NCBI RefSeq assembly: GCF_000745965.1
Contig: NZ_JQKI01000029.1
Location: forward strand, 17,443 to 81,442
DNA length: 64,000 bases
Reading direction: 5' to 3'
From: Edaphobacter aggregans DSM 19364
GTDB lineage: Bacteria > Acidobacteriota > Terriglobia > Terriglobales > Acidobacteriaceae
Positions 50,060 to 63,282 of this stretch are shown here, in pieces. A model generated the notes under the pieces. It searched no databases. It worked only from the letters and a program-made list of their open reading frames with translations, and was not told the DNA's origin. The stretch's first letter is position 1. Each line of letters begins with the position of its first letter. The position numbers and the translations under genes were made by a program.

Positions 50060-51121
50060 CTAATGGTTTGCCGGTGGATTGGTCTGCGGGTTGCTGCCGG
50101 TGTTCCACTGAGGCTTGAAGCTGGAGTCAGCCAGCCACCGGATGGGTGAGATCATCGACGCGATGGCGTTGGTCATGTGGTTGAAGTCGATGGTGCGAAG
50201 CTCGTCGGATGGCTGGTGGTAGTCGTGATGGAGGCCGAAGCTGGAGACGGTATGGGCGATGATGCCTTGGCGCGCGAGCGCGTAGTTGTCGGAACGCTGG
50301 AAGAAGTGTTCTGCCGGATGCGGATCGTTGACGAGATGGGCGCCGTGCCGGGCAAGCTCGGGACCCAGGTTGGAGCGGTCGTAGCCTGTGAGCCAGAGCG
50401 TGCCGGTTGGAACAGCGGAGTCGGGCCGGCCAATCATCTCGAACTCGAGGTTGGCAATGATCTCCGCGAGCGGAACGGGAGGATGGGCGAGGAAGGCGCG
50501 ATTGCCGAAGCCGCCGATCTCCTCAGAACCGAAGAGGGCAAAGACAATGGTGCGCTTCGGACGGGGACTGTTGGCAAGCAGATGTGCGAGGGTGAGAACC
50601 GCGGTTGTACCGGAAGCATCGTCGTCGGCGCCGTTGTAGATGGCGTCACCGTTGACGGCAGGGCCCTGACCCAGGTGATCGAGATGCGCGGTGAGGAGGA
50701 TGACCTCGTCGGGCGAGGTGCTGCCGCGGAGAATGCCGATTGCGTTCCAGGTCTCTTTGTGGGGAATGTCCTCAAACTTCGAGAGGCTCTGTTGAAGGCG
50801 CGGAGGAAGCGGGTTGGGGAGAGGAGACTTCTGCAGGAACGTGTTGTTGTCCCCGCCAGGATCGAGTCCGAGGGCCTGGAATTGCGACGCGGCAAAGAGC
50901 GCGGCGATGTGTTCATCGCGGGTAGCGGAGCCGCGACCGTGCAGCTCGTCATCCGCCAGGAAGTTCATATCGGCGTGAACTTCCTTTTCGAGTGACGAAA
51001 GATTAGGTGTCGTTTTTGCTTGTGGCGAGTCGAATGATTGAGCCGGTTGAGCAGCGAAAATCAAAAAGGCAGAGATGAGTGCGGCGGTACCCAAGTGGTA
51101 CAGGCGTTTGCTTGTGGCCAT
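50060..51121 (-). CDS. Secreted M28 family zinc peptidase
   Basis: A 353-residue protein from ATG 51121 with a signal peptide (KRLYHLGTAALISAFLIFAA, cut near QPAQS). The catalytic domain has LLTAHLDHLGQG (His ligand), YNGADDDASGTT (bridging Asp), FGSEEIGGFG (two Glu), EFEMIGRP (here Glu where many have Asp) and HHDYHQPSDE (final His). It lacks the PA domain of the larger M28 protein at 27648. It should act as an aminopeptidase or glutamate carboxypeptidase-like enzyme in the periplasm. Frames open to 51271 cover the divergent lipoprotein gene. Confidence 0.9.
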   Translation of the reverse strand: MATSKRLYHLGTAALISAFLIFAAQPAQSFDSPQAKTTPNLSSLEKEVHADMNFLADDELHGRGSATRDEHIAALFAASQFQALGLDPGGDNNTFLQKSPLPNPLPPRLQQSLSKFEDIPHKETWNAIGILRGSTSPDEVILLTAHLDHLGQGPAVNGDAIYNGADDDASGTTAVLTLAHLLANSPRPKRTIVFALFGSEEIGGFGNRAFLAHPPVPLAEIIANLEFEMIGRPDSAVPTGTLWLTGYDRSNLGPELARHGAHLVNDPHPAEHFFQRSDNYALARQGIIAHTVSSFGLHHDYHQPSDELRTIDFNHMTNAIASMISPIRWLADSSFKPQWNTGSNPQTNPPANH

Positions 51122-51204
51122 CCCCCTGATTATAGATTGAGGGTATGGTTGAGATGGCCGGAGATTCGGCGGCGCTTCCTGCGAAGAAGCCAGAGGACGA
51201 TGCG

Positions 51205-52344
51205 ATGAAGGGACGGAGAACAGGCAGACGCCGGGGTGCACTGGCGTCCGCAGCTTTTGTGATGGCGGCACTGACAGGCTGCGGCGATTTCTTCGTCAAG
51301 CCGGACAACAGCGGCGGTGGAGGCACGACCTCCAACAACCGCGTGTATGTGACGAACTCGTTGACCAGCAGCTCGCTGGCTGGATTCACGATTGGTACGG
51401 GCACGCTGACAGCTGTGCCGAACTCACCTCTGACGCTGGATTATGCGCCGGTGGACGCGGTGGTCACTCCCGACAATACGTTGTTGTATGTGGCTGGGCC
51501 GGGTGCGATTTACGTTTACACGATCAACTCGGACGGTTCGTTGACAGCATCGAGTGCGGGGGCTGGTGTGGCGATCGTGAACGTCGCGTCCCTCGCCATC
51601 TCGCCTGATGGGAACTGGCTGTTCGGGCTGGATCGTACATCGTCACAACTGGACGAGTTTCAGATCAACAAATCGAATGGATCGCTGAGTTCGGTCGCGG
51701 CCGTGCCGTATTCGGTAACCAGCGGTGTAGTAGTCCCGAAGATGGTGAGAGTATCGCCGGCAGGAAACCTCGTGTTTGCCGCCCTTGGGACCGGGGGTGA
51801 TATCGTCTTTACGCTGAACACGACGACGGGGGCCGTCGTAAGCAGCCAGCAACTGTCACTTGGCTCAAGCACGACGAGCGACAATGCGTTGGCGATCAAT
51901 AGCGCGGGGACCTATCTGTATATCGCACGAAGCGGCGACAACGGCGGTGTGGCGGTGTACACGATCGGTTCAAGCGGCGCGTTGATCTCGATTACCGGTT
52001 CGCCGTTCGCGGCAGGGCAGCAGCCGAACGCAGTGGTGCTGGATTCGACGGGCAAGTATGTCTATGTGTCAAACGGAAATGACGGAAATATATCGGGATA
52101 CTCGATCGGCACCAATTCGGCGCTTACTGCGCTGACAGGATCGCCGTACGCCAGCGGAACGCAGGTGAATTCGCTCGGCGCGGACAAGAGCGGGACATAC
52201 GTTCTGGCCGGCGCATTTGGCGGGGGGCCCGATCTCTCGATGTACAGCATCGACGCGACGGTCGCCGGTAAGCTGAACCCGGTGACCAGCACGGCCTCGG
52301 GAACCGACCCCGCGGGTGTGACGGCGATCGCGCTGACGCATTGA
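51205..52344 (+). CDS. Beta-propeller lipoprotein (lactonase-like)
   Basis: A 379-residue protein counted from ATG 51205; an upstream ATG at 51145 adds 20 residues and is less likely, because the lipobox LTGC then falls too far from the start. After the lipidated Cys and a Gly/Ser linker, the protein is a seven-blade-like propeller of repeats such as VVLDSTGKYVYVSNGNDGNI and LAINSAGTYLYIARSGDNGG. This is the 6-phosphogluconolactonase/YVTN pattern common in Acidobacteria. Catalysis is doubtful; binding or cell-surface roles are more likely. Confidence 0.82.
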   Translation: MKGRRTGRRRGALASAAFVMAALTGCGDFFVKPDNSGGGGTTSNNRVYVTNSLTSSSLAGFTIGTGTLTAVPNSPLTLDYAPVDAVVTPDNTLLYVAGPGAIYVYTINSDGSLTASSAGAGVAIVNVASLAISPDGNWLFGLDRTSSQLDEFQINKSNGSLSSVAAVPYSVTSGVVVPKMVRVSPAGNLVFAALGTGGDIVFTLNTTTGAVVSSQQLSLGSSTTSDNALAINSAGTYLYIARSGDNGGVAVYTIGSSGALISITGSPFAAGQQPNAVVLDSTGKYVYVSNGNDGNISGYSIGTNSALTALTGSPYASGTQVNSLGADKSGTYVLAGAFGGGPDLSMYSIDATVAGKLNPVTSTASGTDPAGVTAIALTH

Positions 52345-52427
52345 TGTCGATGTGCCGAATATTGACGCCGGTAACAGCTGCCGAAATAGCTTGGCGGGGT
52401 GAGCGTTCACCCTGAAGCGCCGGTAAT

Positions 52428-53708
52428 ATGAAAACAAGACTCTCTCGACAGGCAGTGGAATTTTTGAAGGTTATCTCATCTTCCGGACAGATCGGCGGGC
52501 AGGTCGGCGATCCATGGCTGCGTAGGGGATTACGGCTGACAGGCCGTGTCATGCTGGCCTTGTGGCTGGCGATTGCCCTTAGCGGCTGCTCCCGGCTGCG
52601 GCCGAAACCTCCAGCGCAATACGTCTATGTGACCGCGAAGCAGACGTTTCTGCGCGATCGGGTTGCGGCCGTCTCAAACCGTACGGGAGCGGTGGAGAAC
52701 GGCGACAAGCTCGAGGTTCTGGAGCGTGGCAGAAGGTTTATCAGGGTCAAGACTGCCAAGGGTGAGCAGGGCTGGATCGACGAGAAGGCGGTGGCAACCC
52801 AGGAAATATTCGACCAGTTTGAAGCGCTGAAGAAGCAGCACCAGAACGATCCCGCGGTGGCCAGCGGCGTCGTACGCGACGACGTGTACATGCACGTCAG
52901 CCCCGGTCGGGCTACGGAGAGACTGTTTCGGCTGGCTGAGGGGGAGAAGCTGAAGTTATTGCGGCGTGCGACGCTGCCCAAACCTCTGCCGCCCGGCCAG
53001 CGCCCACCAAAACCTCCGGCGCCGGAGCAGGCGGCTGCGACGAAGCCTGCCTCGGGCGAGGCAAAGCAAGCCCAGGTCGCTTCCGCAGAGCCTGCACCAC
53101 CGGTGATGGAGGACTGGTGGCTGGTACGCGACTCCAAGGGCGACACGGGCTGGCTCTACAGCCGCATGATGGACGTCGATGTCCCGGACGCGATCACACG
53201 CTACTCCGAGGGGCAGCGCATTGTGGGAGCGTACGTGCTGACCACGGTGAATGACCCCGAGGCTCCTCAGGATGACAAGAACGTCCCGGTCTATGTAACG
53301 GTGCTGAGCCCGTTCAAGGCAGGGCTGCCGTACGACTTCGACCAGGTGCGAGTCTTTACCTGGAACGTGAAGAAGCATCGCTACGAGACGGGCTACCGCG
53401 AGAGGAATATCGAAGGGTATCTGCCGGTCGAGATCAAGATGGCGGCCGATCCCTACGGCAAATCTCCGGTGTCGATGGCCGAGGCTCCAATGTTCAGCTA
53501 TCGTGTTCTCTCTGCGGATTCGCCGGTGGTTGTCCCCGATCCCGTAAACGGTGCCGTCGTTCCGGGGAAGACCAATCTGAAGACGTATCGGCTGGAGGGA
53601 AACCTGCTGCGGCGTGTGCTTGAGCCCGGTACGACTGCACCCATAGACGCACATCCGGAGCCGGTCGCGAAGAAGAAGAAATCGGAGCCGAAGACGAAGC
53701 GGCGCTAG
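52428..53708 (+). CDS. Lipoprotein with bacterial SH3 domains
   Basis: A 426-residue protein. The signal helix is preceded by a 35-residue N-terminal segment and ends in the lipobox ALSGCSRL. Two SH3-like repeats follow: QTFLRDRVAAVSNRTGAVEN to KGEQGWIDEKAV and DDVYMHVSPGRATERLFRLA to GDTGWLYSRMM, with a Pro/Ala-rich insert inside the second. The C-terminal 200 residues are an uncharacterised beta-rich part, ending in a Lys-rich tail (VAKKKKSEPKTKRR) that could touch nucleic acid or cell wall. Such proteins often bind peptidoglycan. It is convergent with the aminotransferase, leaving a four-base gap. Confidence 0.75.
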   Translation: MKTRLSRQAVEFLKVISSSGQIGGQVGDPWLRRGLRLTGRVMLALWLAIALSGCSRLRPKPPAQYVYVTAKQTFLRDRVAAVSNRTGAVENGDKLEVLERGRRFIRVKTAKGEQGWIDEKAVATQEIFDQFEALKKQHQNDPAVASGVVRDDVYMHVSPGRATERLFRLAEGEKLKLLRRATLPKPLPPGQRPPKPPAPEQAAATKPASGEAKQAQVASAEPAPPVMEDWWLVRDSKGDTGWLYSRMMDVDVPDAITRYSEGQRIVGAYVLTTVNDPEAPQDDKNVPVYVTVLSPFKAGLPYDFDQVRVFTWNVKKHRYETGYRERNIEGYLPVEIKMAADPYGKSPVSMAEAPMFSYRVLSADSPVVVPDPVNGAVVPGKTNLKTYRLEGNLLRRVLEPGTTAPIDAHPEPVAKKKKSEPKTKRR

Positions 53709-53712
53709 AAGC

Positions 53713-54867
53713 TCAAGCGAAGAAGCTACGGATGGCGTCGACGACGATCTGCTGCTCGTCATCGCGAAGTTCCGGGTAGATCGGAAGAGCGAGGACTTCT
53801 TCAGCGGCCAGCTCACTGATCGGAAAGTCTCCCGGTTTGTAGCCAAGCCCCTTGAGACTCGCCTGCAGATGGAGCGGGAGCGGGTAATAGATTTCGTTGC
53901 CGATCTGCCGTTCCGTGAGGTATTGCCGCATGGCGTCCCGGCGCGGGGCGCGGATGACGTACTGGTGGAAGACATGCGTCGCGCGCGGGTCGGTGCAGGG
54001 CAGCACCACGCCTTCGCTCGTTGTAGCCGCTGACAGCCCGGCTGCGCGGAAGAGTTCGTCATAGCGCGCGGCGATCCGGCGGCGGTCTTCGTTCCATCGT
54101 GGCAGATGGCGGAGCTTGACCTCGAGTACGGCAGCCTGAATGGAGTCCAGACGGCTGTTCCAGCCAACCTCGTCGTGGTAGTAGCGTCGACGCATGCCGT
54201 GGCCGCGCAGCATGCGGGCGCGCTCATCGAGATCGGCGGAGAGAGTCGTAACCAGGCCGGCGTCGCCGAAGGCGCTCAGATTCTTCGTGGGATAGAAGCT
54301 GAAGGCGGCGAGATCGCCAAGTGCTCCGGCTGGTGTTCCGCGCCAGGCGGCCCCGAACGCCTGCGCGGCGTCCTCGATCAGAAGAAGGCCGTGCCGCTGT
54401 TTGAGCGAGGTGAAGGCGTCCCAGTCCGCGCATTGGCCGTAAAGGTGGACCGGAATGACGGCTTTGACCTCCGAGCCGCGGTGAGCCGCGATCCGCCGCT
54501 CGACCGACTCGGCGGAGAGGTTGAAGGTGACTGGATCGATATCGGAGAGAAGCGGCTGTGCCCCGCAGCGCAGGATAGAGCTGGCAGTGGCGAAGAAGCT
54601 GAATGGAGTGGTGATAACGGCATCGCCGGGGCCGATGTTTGCCGCTGCCATCGCCAGCCAGAGCGCGTCGGTTCCGCTGGCGCAGCCCACGGCGTGGGGA
54701 GCGTGGCAGGCCAGCGCCGCCGCGCGCTCAAAGGAATCCACGGCTGGGCCGAGAATGAAGCGCTGCGACGTGCAGACCTGCTCGATGGCGGCGAGGACCT
54801 CCTCGCGGATACCGGCAAACTGCCGGGAGAAGTCGAGCATCTGAACAGGTTGAAGGACTTCGGGCAC
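53713..54867 (-). CDS. DegT/DnrJ/EryC1/StrS family PLP aminotransferase
   Basis: A 384-residue sugar-aminotransferase-type protein. GTG 54867 is the probable start (VPEVLQPVQMLDFSRQFAGI); ATG 54840 is possible. The PLP lysine is in FSFYPTKNLSAFGDAG, the Asp that holds the pyridine nitrogen in LLLIEDAAQAFGA, and the phosphate loop in GCASGTDALWLAM. The family transaminates keto-sugars for surface polysaccharides or antibiotics. No sugar-nucleotide gene lies beside it. The 240-base gap before hfq holds no recognised gene. Confidence 0.92.
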   Translation of the reverse strand: MPEVLQPVQMLDFSRQFAGIREEVLAAIEQVCTSQRFILGPAVDSFERAAALACHAPHAVGCASGTDALWLAMAAANIGPGDAVITTPFSFFATASSILRCGAQPLLSDIDPVTFNLSAESVERRIAAHRGSEVKAVIPVHLYGQCADWDAFTSLKQRHGLLLIEDAAQAFGAAWRGTPAGALGDLAAFSFYPTKNLSAFGDAGLVTTLSADLDERARMLRGHGMRRRYYHDEVGWNSRLDSIQAAVLEVKLRHLPRWNEDRRRIAARYDELFRAAGLSAATTSEGVVLPCTDPRATHVFHQYVIRAPRRDAMRQYLTERQIGNEIYYPLPLHLQASLKGLGYKPGDFPISELAAEEVLALPIYPELRDDEQQIVVDAIRSFFA

Positions 54868-55108
54868 AAGTCCATGGTAAATCCCCGAGACGGCGCAGGG
54901 AGTCCTTCTGCGTTGGCATACGTCTAAAGATTCATTACAGGAGCTTCGCTGTAACCTGCGAGTTGAAAAATGTTGTGGATACTCGTATCGTTTACCTCTT
55001 GGCTTCAGACTCGGTAAATCACCTCCGAGTGTTCGACGGAAGCACGTGGAGTACGGCGGATCTTTATAACTTTTTGGAAAACGACTTTCAGCTAAGGAGA
55101 TCGGCACC

Positions 55109-55438
55109 ATGGACTCAAAGCCGGCACAGAATATCCAGGATACGTTTCTTAATACGGTGCGGAAGGACAAGAGCCCGATCACGATCTACCTTGTGAGCGG
55201 CGTGAAATTGACCGGAAAAATCCGCTCGTTCGATAAATACTCGGTTCTGCTGGAGAACAACAGCCAGGAGCAGCTCATCTTCAAGCATGCGATCTCGACG
55301 GTAGTGAGCGGGCGCATGGGAGGAGTACACGGAGAGGCGAAGGGCGAGCTTCGTAGTCAGGCCCCAGCTCCTGCCCAGTCGGCTCCCCCTGCGGCTTCTA
55401 GCAATGTGACCGAGGTGGCTGGCGCCCCGGTTCGCTAA
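55109..55438 (+). CDS. hfq: RNA chaperone Hfq
   Basis: A 109-residue Sm-fold protein that pairs small RNAs with mRNAs. Sm1 lies in [20 protein letters not shown] and [16 protein letters not shown], Sm2 in [14 protein letters not shown]. The Gln of the proximal RNA site is seen in the N-terminal [11 protein letters not shown]. The disordered tail is Ala/Pro/Gly-rich. The ATG follows AAGGAGATCGGCACC. hflX follows 24 bases later, as in Proteobacteria. Confidence 0.95.
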   Translation: MDSKPAQNIQDTFLNTVRKDKSPITIYLVSGVKLTGKIRSFDKYSVLLENNSQEQLIFKHAISTVVSGRMGGVHGEAKGELRSQAPAPAQSAPPAASSNVTEVAGAPVR

Positions 55439-55462
55439 CCTCCCCCGCTGCTTTGGACTATC

Positions 55463-57001
55463 TTGGCGACTCATGAAGAGACTCGTGAAGGTGCGCGGAT
55501 CGCTCTTGTGAAGACCTCGAAACCTGCAAGGCGGAGTCTGGTGGAGGCGCAGGCCTCAGTGGCCGGGGAGAGCCTCGCGACAGGCCGGAGACGCACCGAG
55601 CGCGCGGTGCTGGTGGCTGTCGAATTCTCCGGCGCGCGTCGGAAGCTTACCTCCGCTGCCGCACAGGCTCGGAAGGCCGCAGCCGTGCTCGCGGCCGGAG
55701 CCGAGGGGCTGCCGGACGAGGAGGAATGGGCTTCCCTTGAGCCGGCAGACGCCCAGAACGCCGACCTGGACTTTGATGCGTCGCTCACCGAGTTTGAGGA
55801 ACTGGCTCGAAGCGCAGACGCTGAGATTGCCGCCACGCTGGTTCAGCGGCGGCCAAGGCCCGATGCGGCAACTCTGGTTGGGCAGGGCAAGCTCGACGAG
55901 ATCGCGGGCGTCGTCGCCTCCACGCACGCCGATCTGGTGCTCTTCGACCATGATCTGACGCCCTCACAGCTGCGAAACCTTGAATCGAAGCTGGATACCA
56001 GGGTCATCGACCGGACACAGCTCATCCTCGACATCTTTGCCCGGCACGCGCGAACGCGCGAGGGCCAGCTCCAGGTCGAGTTGGCGCAACTGGAGTATCA
56101 GCTTCCCCGGCTGGCCGGACGAGGCAAGATGATGAGTCAGCTCGGAGGCGGTATCGGAACACGCGGACCCGGTGAGACGAAGCTGGAGACGGACCGCCGA
56201 AAGATCAACCTCCGCATCGACCACGTCAAGGAGCAGCTCGAGTCCGTGCGGCGTATCCGGCGGCAGCAGCGCCAGCGGCGCGAGGCTGTGCCGGTTCCGG
56301 TGGTCGCTCTGGTCGGCTACACCAACGCAGGGAAGAGTACGCTGTTCAATGCGCTGACCGAGGCGGGAGTCCTCGAGTCCTCGCGGATGTTCGCTACACT
56401 CGACCCCAAGCTGAGGCAGTTGCAGCTTCCTTCCCGGCGGAAGGTCCTTCTCTCCGATACGGTCGGTTTTATCCGCAACCTGCCTCACACTCTGGTCACA
56501 AGCTTCCGAGCGACGCTCGAGGAGGTGGAGCGAGCCGAGCTATTGCTGCACGTGCGCGATGCTTCGAGCACAATGCTCGAGGAGCAGAAGGTTCAGGTGG
56601 AACAGGTGCTGGGCGAGCTGGACGTTGAAGACAAGCCGGTTATCGAGGTGATGAACAAGATCGACCTGGTAGAGGAGCAGGACCGAGACCTGCTGGCGGG
56701 GAAGGGAGGCGTGCTGGTCTCAGGGCTGACGCGGGAGGGGCTGAAGGAGTTGTTGGAGGCTATCGACTCCGGCCTGGTCGCCGATCCCGTCATTCAGATG
56801 GAGTTGCGTCTGCCGCAGTCCGAGGGCGCGGTCCTGTCGGCGCTCGAAGCCGGGGCGATTCTGACGGAGAAGCGATTTGAGGGAAATCTGGCGTATCTGA
56901 CTGCGCGCGGTCCGGCGTCGCTGCTGAACCGATACCGCAGATTTTATGTACGGCAAAGGAGCGAGTCTTTCGCCCAGCCCGGGAGCGCGCAGCGCTCTTA
57001 A
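55463..57001 (+). CDS. hflX: Ribosome-associated GTPase HflX
   Basis: A 512-residue OBG-HflX family GTPase that splits stalled ribosomes. The N-terminal domain has [10 protein letters not shown] and [13 protein letters not shown], a helical middle follows with [19 protein letters not shown], and the G domain starts at about 280: G1 [10 protein letters not shown]2/G3 [10 protein letters not shown] and [10 protein letters not shown]4 NKID. The start is TTG 55463 ([10 protein letters not shown]). The first 80 residues are an extension not found in E. coli HflX. It forms an operon with hfq. Confidence 0.95.
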   Translation: MATHEETREGARIALVKTSKPARRSLVEAQASVAGESLATGRRRTERAVLVAVEFSGARRKLTSAAAQARKAAAVLAAGAEGLPDEEEWASLEPADAQNADLDFDASLTEFEELARSADAEIAATLVQRRPRPDAATLVGQGKLDEIAGVVASTHADLVLFDHDLTPSQLRNLESKLDTRVIDRTQLILDIFARHARTREGQLQVELAQLEYQLPRLAGRGKMMSQLGGGIGTRGPGETKLETDRRKINLRIDHVKEQLESVRRIRRQQRQRREAVPVPVVALVGYTNAGKSTLFNALTEAGVLESSRMFATLDPKLRQLQLPSRRKVLLSDTVGFIRNLPHTLVTSFRATLEEVERAELLLHVRDASSTMLEEQKVQVEQVLGELDVEDKPVIEVMNKIDLVEEQDRDLLAGKGGVLVSGLTREGLKELLEAIDSGLVADPVIQMELRLPQSEGAVLSALEAGAILTEKRFEGNLAYLTARGPASLLNRYRRFYVRQRSESFAQPGSAQRS

Positions 57002-57005
57002 CTAG

Positions 57006-57058
57006 CATAGGCCGCCTGATGGGGAGCGGAGGTGGTGTCCCCGATCACGCGACCTATG
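57006..57058. other. Inverted-repeat element after hflX
   Basis: CATAGG (57006-57011) pairs with CCTATG (57053-57058), and inside them GGGGA (57021-57025) pairs with TCCCC (57038-57042), with GAT/ATC next to it. No T-tract follows on the plus strand. This lies in the 326-base gap 57002-57327, which otherwise holds the atp promoter candidate. Confidence 0.4.
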
Positions 57059-57189
57059 TGACCCAGAGAATAGGGTCCGGGTGGTATCTAACAGTGTACG
57101 ATTTTTCGGGCGAAAGTCAAAGGTTTCTCTGGGGTCGAAAGGGGGGGCAGGAGATCGGCTAAGGCATAGGGTTATCGAAACATACCGGT

Positions 57190-57219
57190 TTGACACTATC
57201 TCAAACGCTTTGCTAAAAC
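57190..57219 (+). promoter_or_regulatory. atp operon promoter candidate
   Basis: TTGACA (57190-57195) is followed after 18 bases by TAAAAC (57214-57219), preceded by TGC as an extended -10. Transcription would begin near 57226, about 100 bases before the first atp gene. Confidence 0.55.
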
Positions 57220-57327
57220 TAAGTGTACCGCAAACTGTAGAGCAAGCCCAACCCGTACCGCTTCGAAAAGGCCGTTGGGAAACGGCTGATAATAGGACCT
57301 CGGAGCGGTTGCTGGCCGAATCCCTAC

Positions 57328-57792
57328 ATGGATCAGATACTCAATCAACTCGGTGGACTTGTGCTCGGCGCCGTGCCGACGATGGTCCTTTTTATCTTGC
57401 TGGTGATCGCCTACGGCGTGTTGGTGCGCCGTCCTCTGAACCGTGTCCTTGCTGAGCGGCGTGCACGGACGACGGGCGCCGTCGAGCAGGCAGAGGGCGC
57501 AATCGCCGCTGCTGAAGCGGAGACCAGTGCGTATGAGGAGAAGCTGCGCCGTGCGAAGGCTGAGATCTTCGAGGCGCGCGAGCGCCGCCTGAAGCAGTGG
57601 AATACCGAGCGGGAAGCGGCGCTGGAGCAGGTGCGGCAGGCGTCCCAGGAGCGGATTCGCGCCGCCAGGCAGGGAATCGAGCTCAGCGTCTCGGATGCGC
57701 GGACCCAGATTGAAGGTGCCAGTGTCGAGCTGAGCTCGCGTGTGCTGGCCGCGGTGCTTCCTGAAGTTGCCGCGACGGAGGCTGTGCGGTGA
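57328..57792 (+). CDS. ATP synthase Fo subunit b' (first b-type subunit)
   Basis: A 154-residue peripheral-stalk subunit with one N-terminal membrane helix (VLGAVPTMVLFILLVIAYGV) followed by a long charged helix (RRARTTGAVEQAEGAIAAAE). RPLNRVLAERR directly after the membrane helix is typical for b/b'. It starts the visible atp operon at ATG 57328, 100 bases after the promoter candidate. It lacks the signal-like extension of the next b subunit, so the stalk is probably a heterodimer of the two. Confidence 0.85.
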   Translation: MDQILNQLGGLVLGAVPTMVLFILLVIAYGVLVRRPLNRVLAERRARTTGAVEQAEGAIAAAEAETSAYEEKLRRAKAEIFEARERRLKQWNTEREAALEQVRQASQERIRAARQGIELSVSDARTQIEGASVELSSRVLAAVLPEVAATEAVR

Positions 57793-58517
57793 AATCGTTT
57801 CAGAGTGCAATCAGAAAGCTCCTTCCCGTCTTCGCGATGATGGCGGTGCTGCTTGTCGCCGCGCCGCGTCTGCGCGCCGTTGAGCAGGAGCACGTCGCCG
57901 CGCAGAATGGCAGCGAGACGCCGGCTGCTGAATCGCGGGAGGCGAACAAGCATGAGGAGGACGAGGCCGAGGCGTTTCGGCACTCTGCGGCTGTCAAGGC
58001 GATCGGCGCGAAGCTAGGTCTTGATCCGGAGCAGGCAGCCACGGCGTTCACGGTCGCAAACTTTCTCGTACTGGCATTGCTGGTGGGCTGGTTCCTGATT
58101 AAGGCGCTGCCGAAGACCTTTCGCGACCGGAGCGGGGCCATTCAAAAGCACCTGACTGAAGCCAGGGCTGCGACTGAAGATGCAAACGAGCGGCTGAACA
58201 GCGTCGAGGCGCGGCTGGCCAAGCTGGATGAGCAGATCGCTGCCATGCGCGCGCAGGCGGAGAAGGATTCGGCGCTGGATGAGCAGCGCATCAAGGCCTC
58301 AGTTGAGGACGAGAAGCAGAAGATTCTCTCTGCGGCGGAGCAGGAGATCGCCGCGGCGACCGCTCAGGCGCGCCGCCAGATTCAGCAGTATGCAGCAGAT
58401 CTCGCGATCGAGCAGGCGGCAAAGAGGCTGGTCGTGACTGCGGAGACCGATCGCCTGCTGGTGCAGGACTTCGCGCGCAGGCTGGTTGGTGAAGGCGTAA
58501 AGAAAGGGCGCAACTAA
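57789..58517 (+). CDS. atpF: ATP synthase Fo subunit b with N-terminal extension
   Basis: A 242-residue b-type subunit. A GTG start at 57789 overlaps the previous stop (GTGA). Residues about 8-30 form a signal-like hydrophobic stretch ending in LRAVE, then comes an acidic, polar segment of about 55 residues (NKHEEDEAEAFRHSAAVKAI). The usual membrane helix follows at about 88-110 (AFTVANFLVLALLVGWFLIK), and a long coiled coil (AIQKHLTEARAATEDANERL) ends the protein. The extension would put extra mass on the periplasmic side, or be cut off. Normal b subunits have about 160 residues. Confidence 0.85.
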   Translation: MKSFQSAIRKLLPVFAMMAVLLVAAPRLRAVEQEHVAAQNGSETPAAESREANKHEEDEAEAFRHSAAVKAIGAKLGLDPEQAATAFTVANFLVLALLVGWFLIKALPKTFRDRSGAIQKHLTEARAATEDANERLNSVEARLAKLDEQIAAMRAQAEKDSALDEQRIKASVEDEKQKILSAAEQEIAAATAQARRQIQQYAADLAIEQAAKRLVVTAETDRLLVQDFARRLVGEGVKKGRN

Positions 58518-59056
58518 TGTCCGCGATTGCTCTTCGCTACGCCCACGCTTTCGCCTCCGTAGTGGCTTCACAGAAGGTCAACTCGGCGGCTGCGCAGAAA
58601 CAGCTGCGCGATTTCACCGACACCTTCAACGGCAGCCGCGAGCTGCGCGAGGTTCTGATGAATCCCGCGATCTCCGGAGATCAGAAGCTGAAGGTGCTTG
58701 ACGCCATCGCTCGGAAGATCGGTATGCTGCCGCAGGTCCGGAACTTTCTTGCGGTCATCATGGATCATCAGCGACTCTCGGAGCTGGATGAGATTCTCGC
58801 TGAGTACCATGCCGTGGCCGATGAGCAGACCGGCGTGGCCGAGGCGGAGATTACGAGTGCGCGGGCTCTCAACGAGAGCGACCGAGCAGAGCTCGAGGCC
58901 CAGGTGGCGAAGCTTGCCGGGGGACGGGTTCGCGCGACGTATCGCGAGGACCCTTCGCTGCTGGGCGGGGCTATCGTCCGCATCGGCTCAACCGTCTACG
59001 ACGGGTCCATCCGCGCGCAGTTCGAGCAGCTGAAACAAAAGCTTGTCAGCGCGTAA
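58517..59056 (+). CDS. atpH: ATP synthase F1 subunit delta
   Basis: A 179-residue stalk subunit that joins b to the top of alpha3beta3. The N-terminal helical domain starts SAIALRYAHAFASVVASQK, and the C-terminal part ends DPSLLGGAIVRIGSTVYDGS, the family signature for delta/OSCP. Its ATG shares one base with the atpF stop (TAATG). Confidence 0.95.
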   Translation: MSAIALRYAHAFASVVASQKVNSAAAQKQLRDFTDTFNGSRELREVLMNPAISGDQKLKVLDAIARKIGMLPQVRNFLAVIMDHQRLSELDEILAEYHAVADEQTGVAEAEITSARALNESDRAELEAQVAKLAGGRVRATYREDPSLLGGAIVRIGSTVYDGSIRAQFEQLKQKLVSA

Positions 59057-59109
59057 GCTGTTAGGCTCCGCGCTCCGATTTCAAACAAGATTGATACGAA
59101 GTACCGTAG

Positions 59110-60660
<1,551 letters not shown>

Positions 60661-60663
60661 ACC

Positions 60664-63210
<2,547 letters not shown>

Positions 63211-63212
63211 GA

Positions 63213-63248
63213 GCGAGTCAGCAAGTCAGCGAGTCAGCGAGTCAGCGA
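63213..63248 (+). repeat. GCGAGTCA octamer array inside the atp operon
   Basis: Four near-identical octamers, GCGAGTCA, GCAAGTCA, GCGAGTCA, GCGAGTCA, run from 63213 to 63244 and end in GCGAG. They start two bases after the atpD stop and lie in the 72-base gap before atpC, in the sense orientation. Confidence 0.8.
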
Positions 63249-63282
63249 GGGCTCGCGAAGAGAGAAGAAGAGCAAAGCAGCT

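Noticed and set aside
54963..55196. 77-residue frame upstream of and overlapping hfq
   Set aside because: It overlaps the hfq start in another frame and lacks a ribosome-binding site; hfq is unmistakable.
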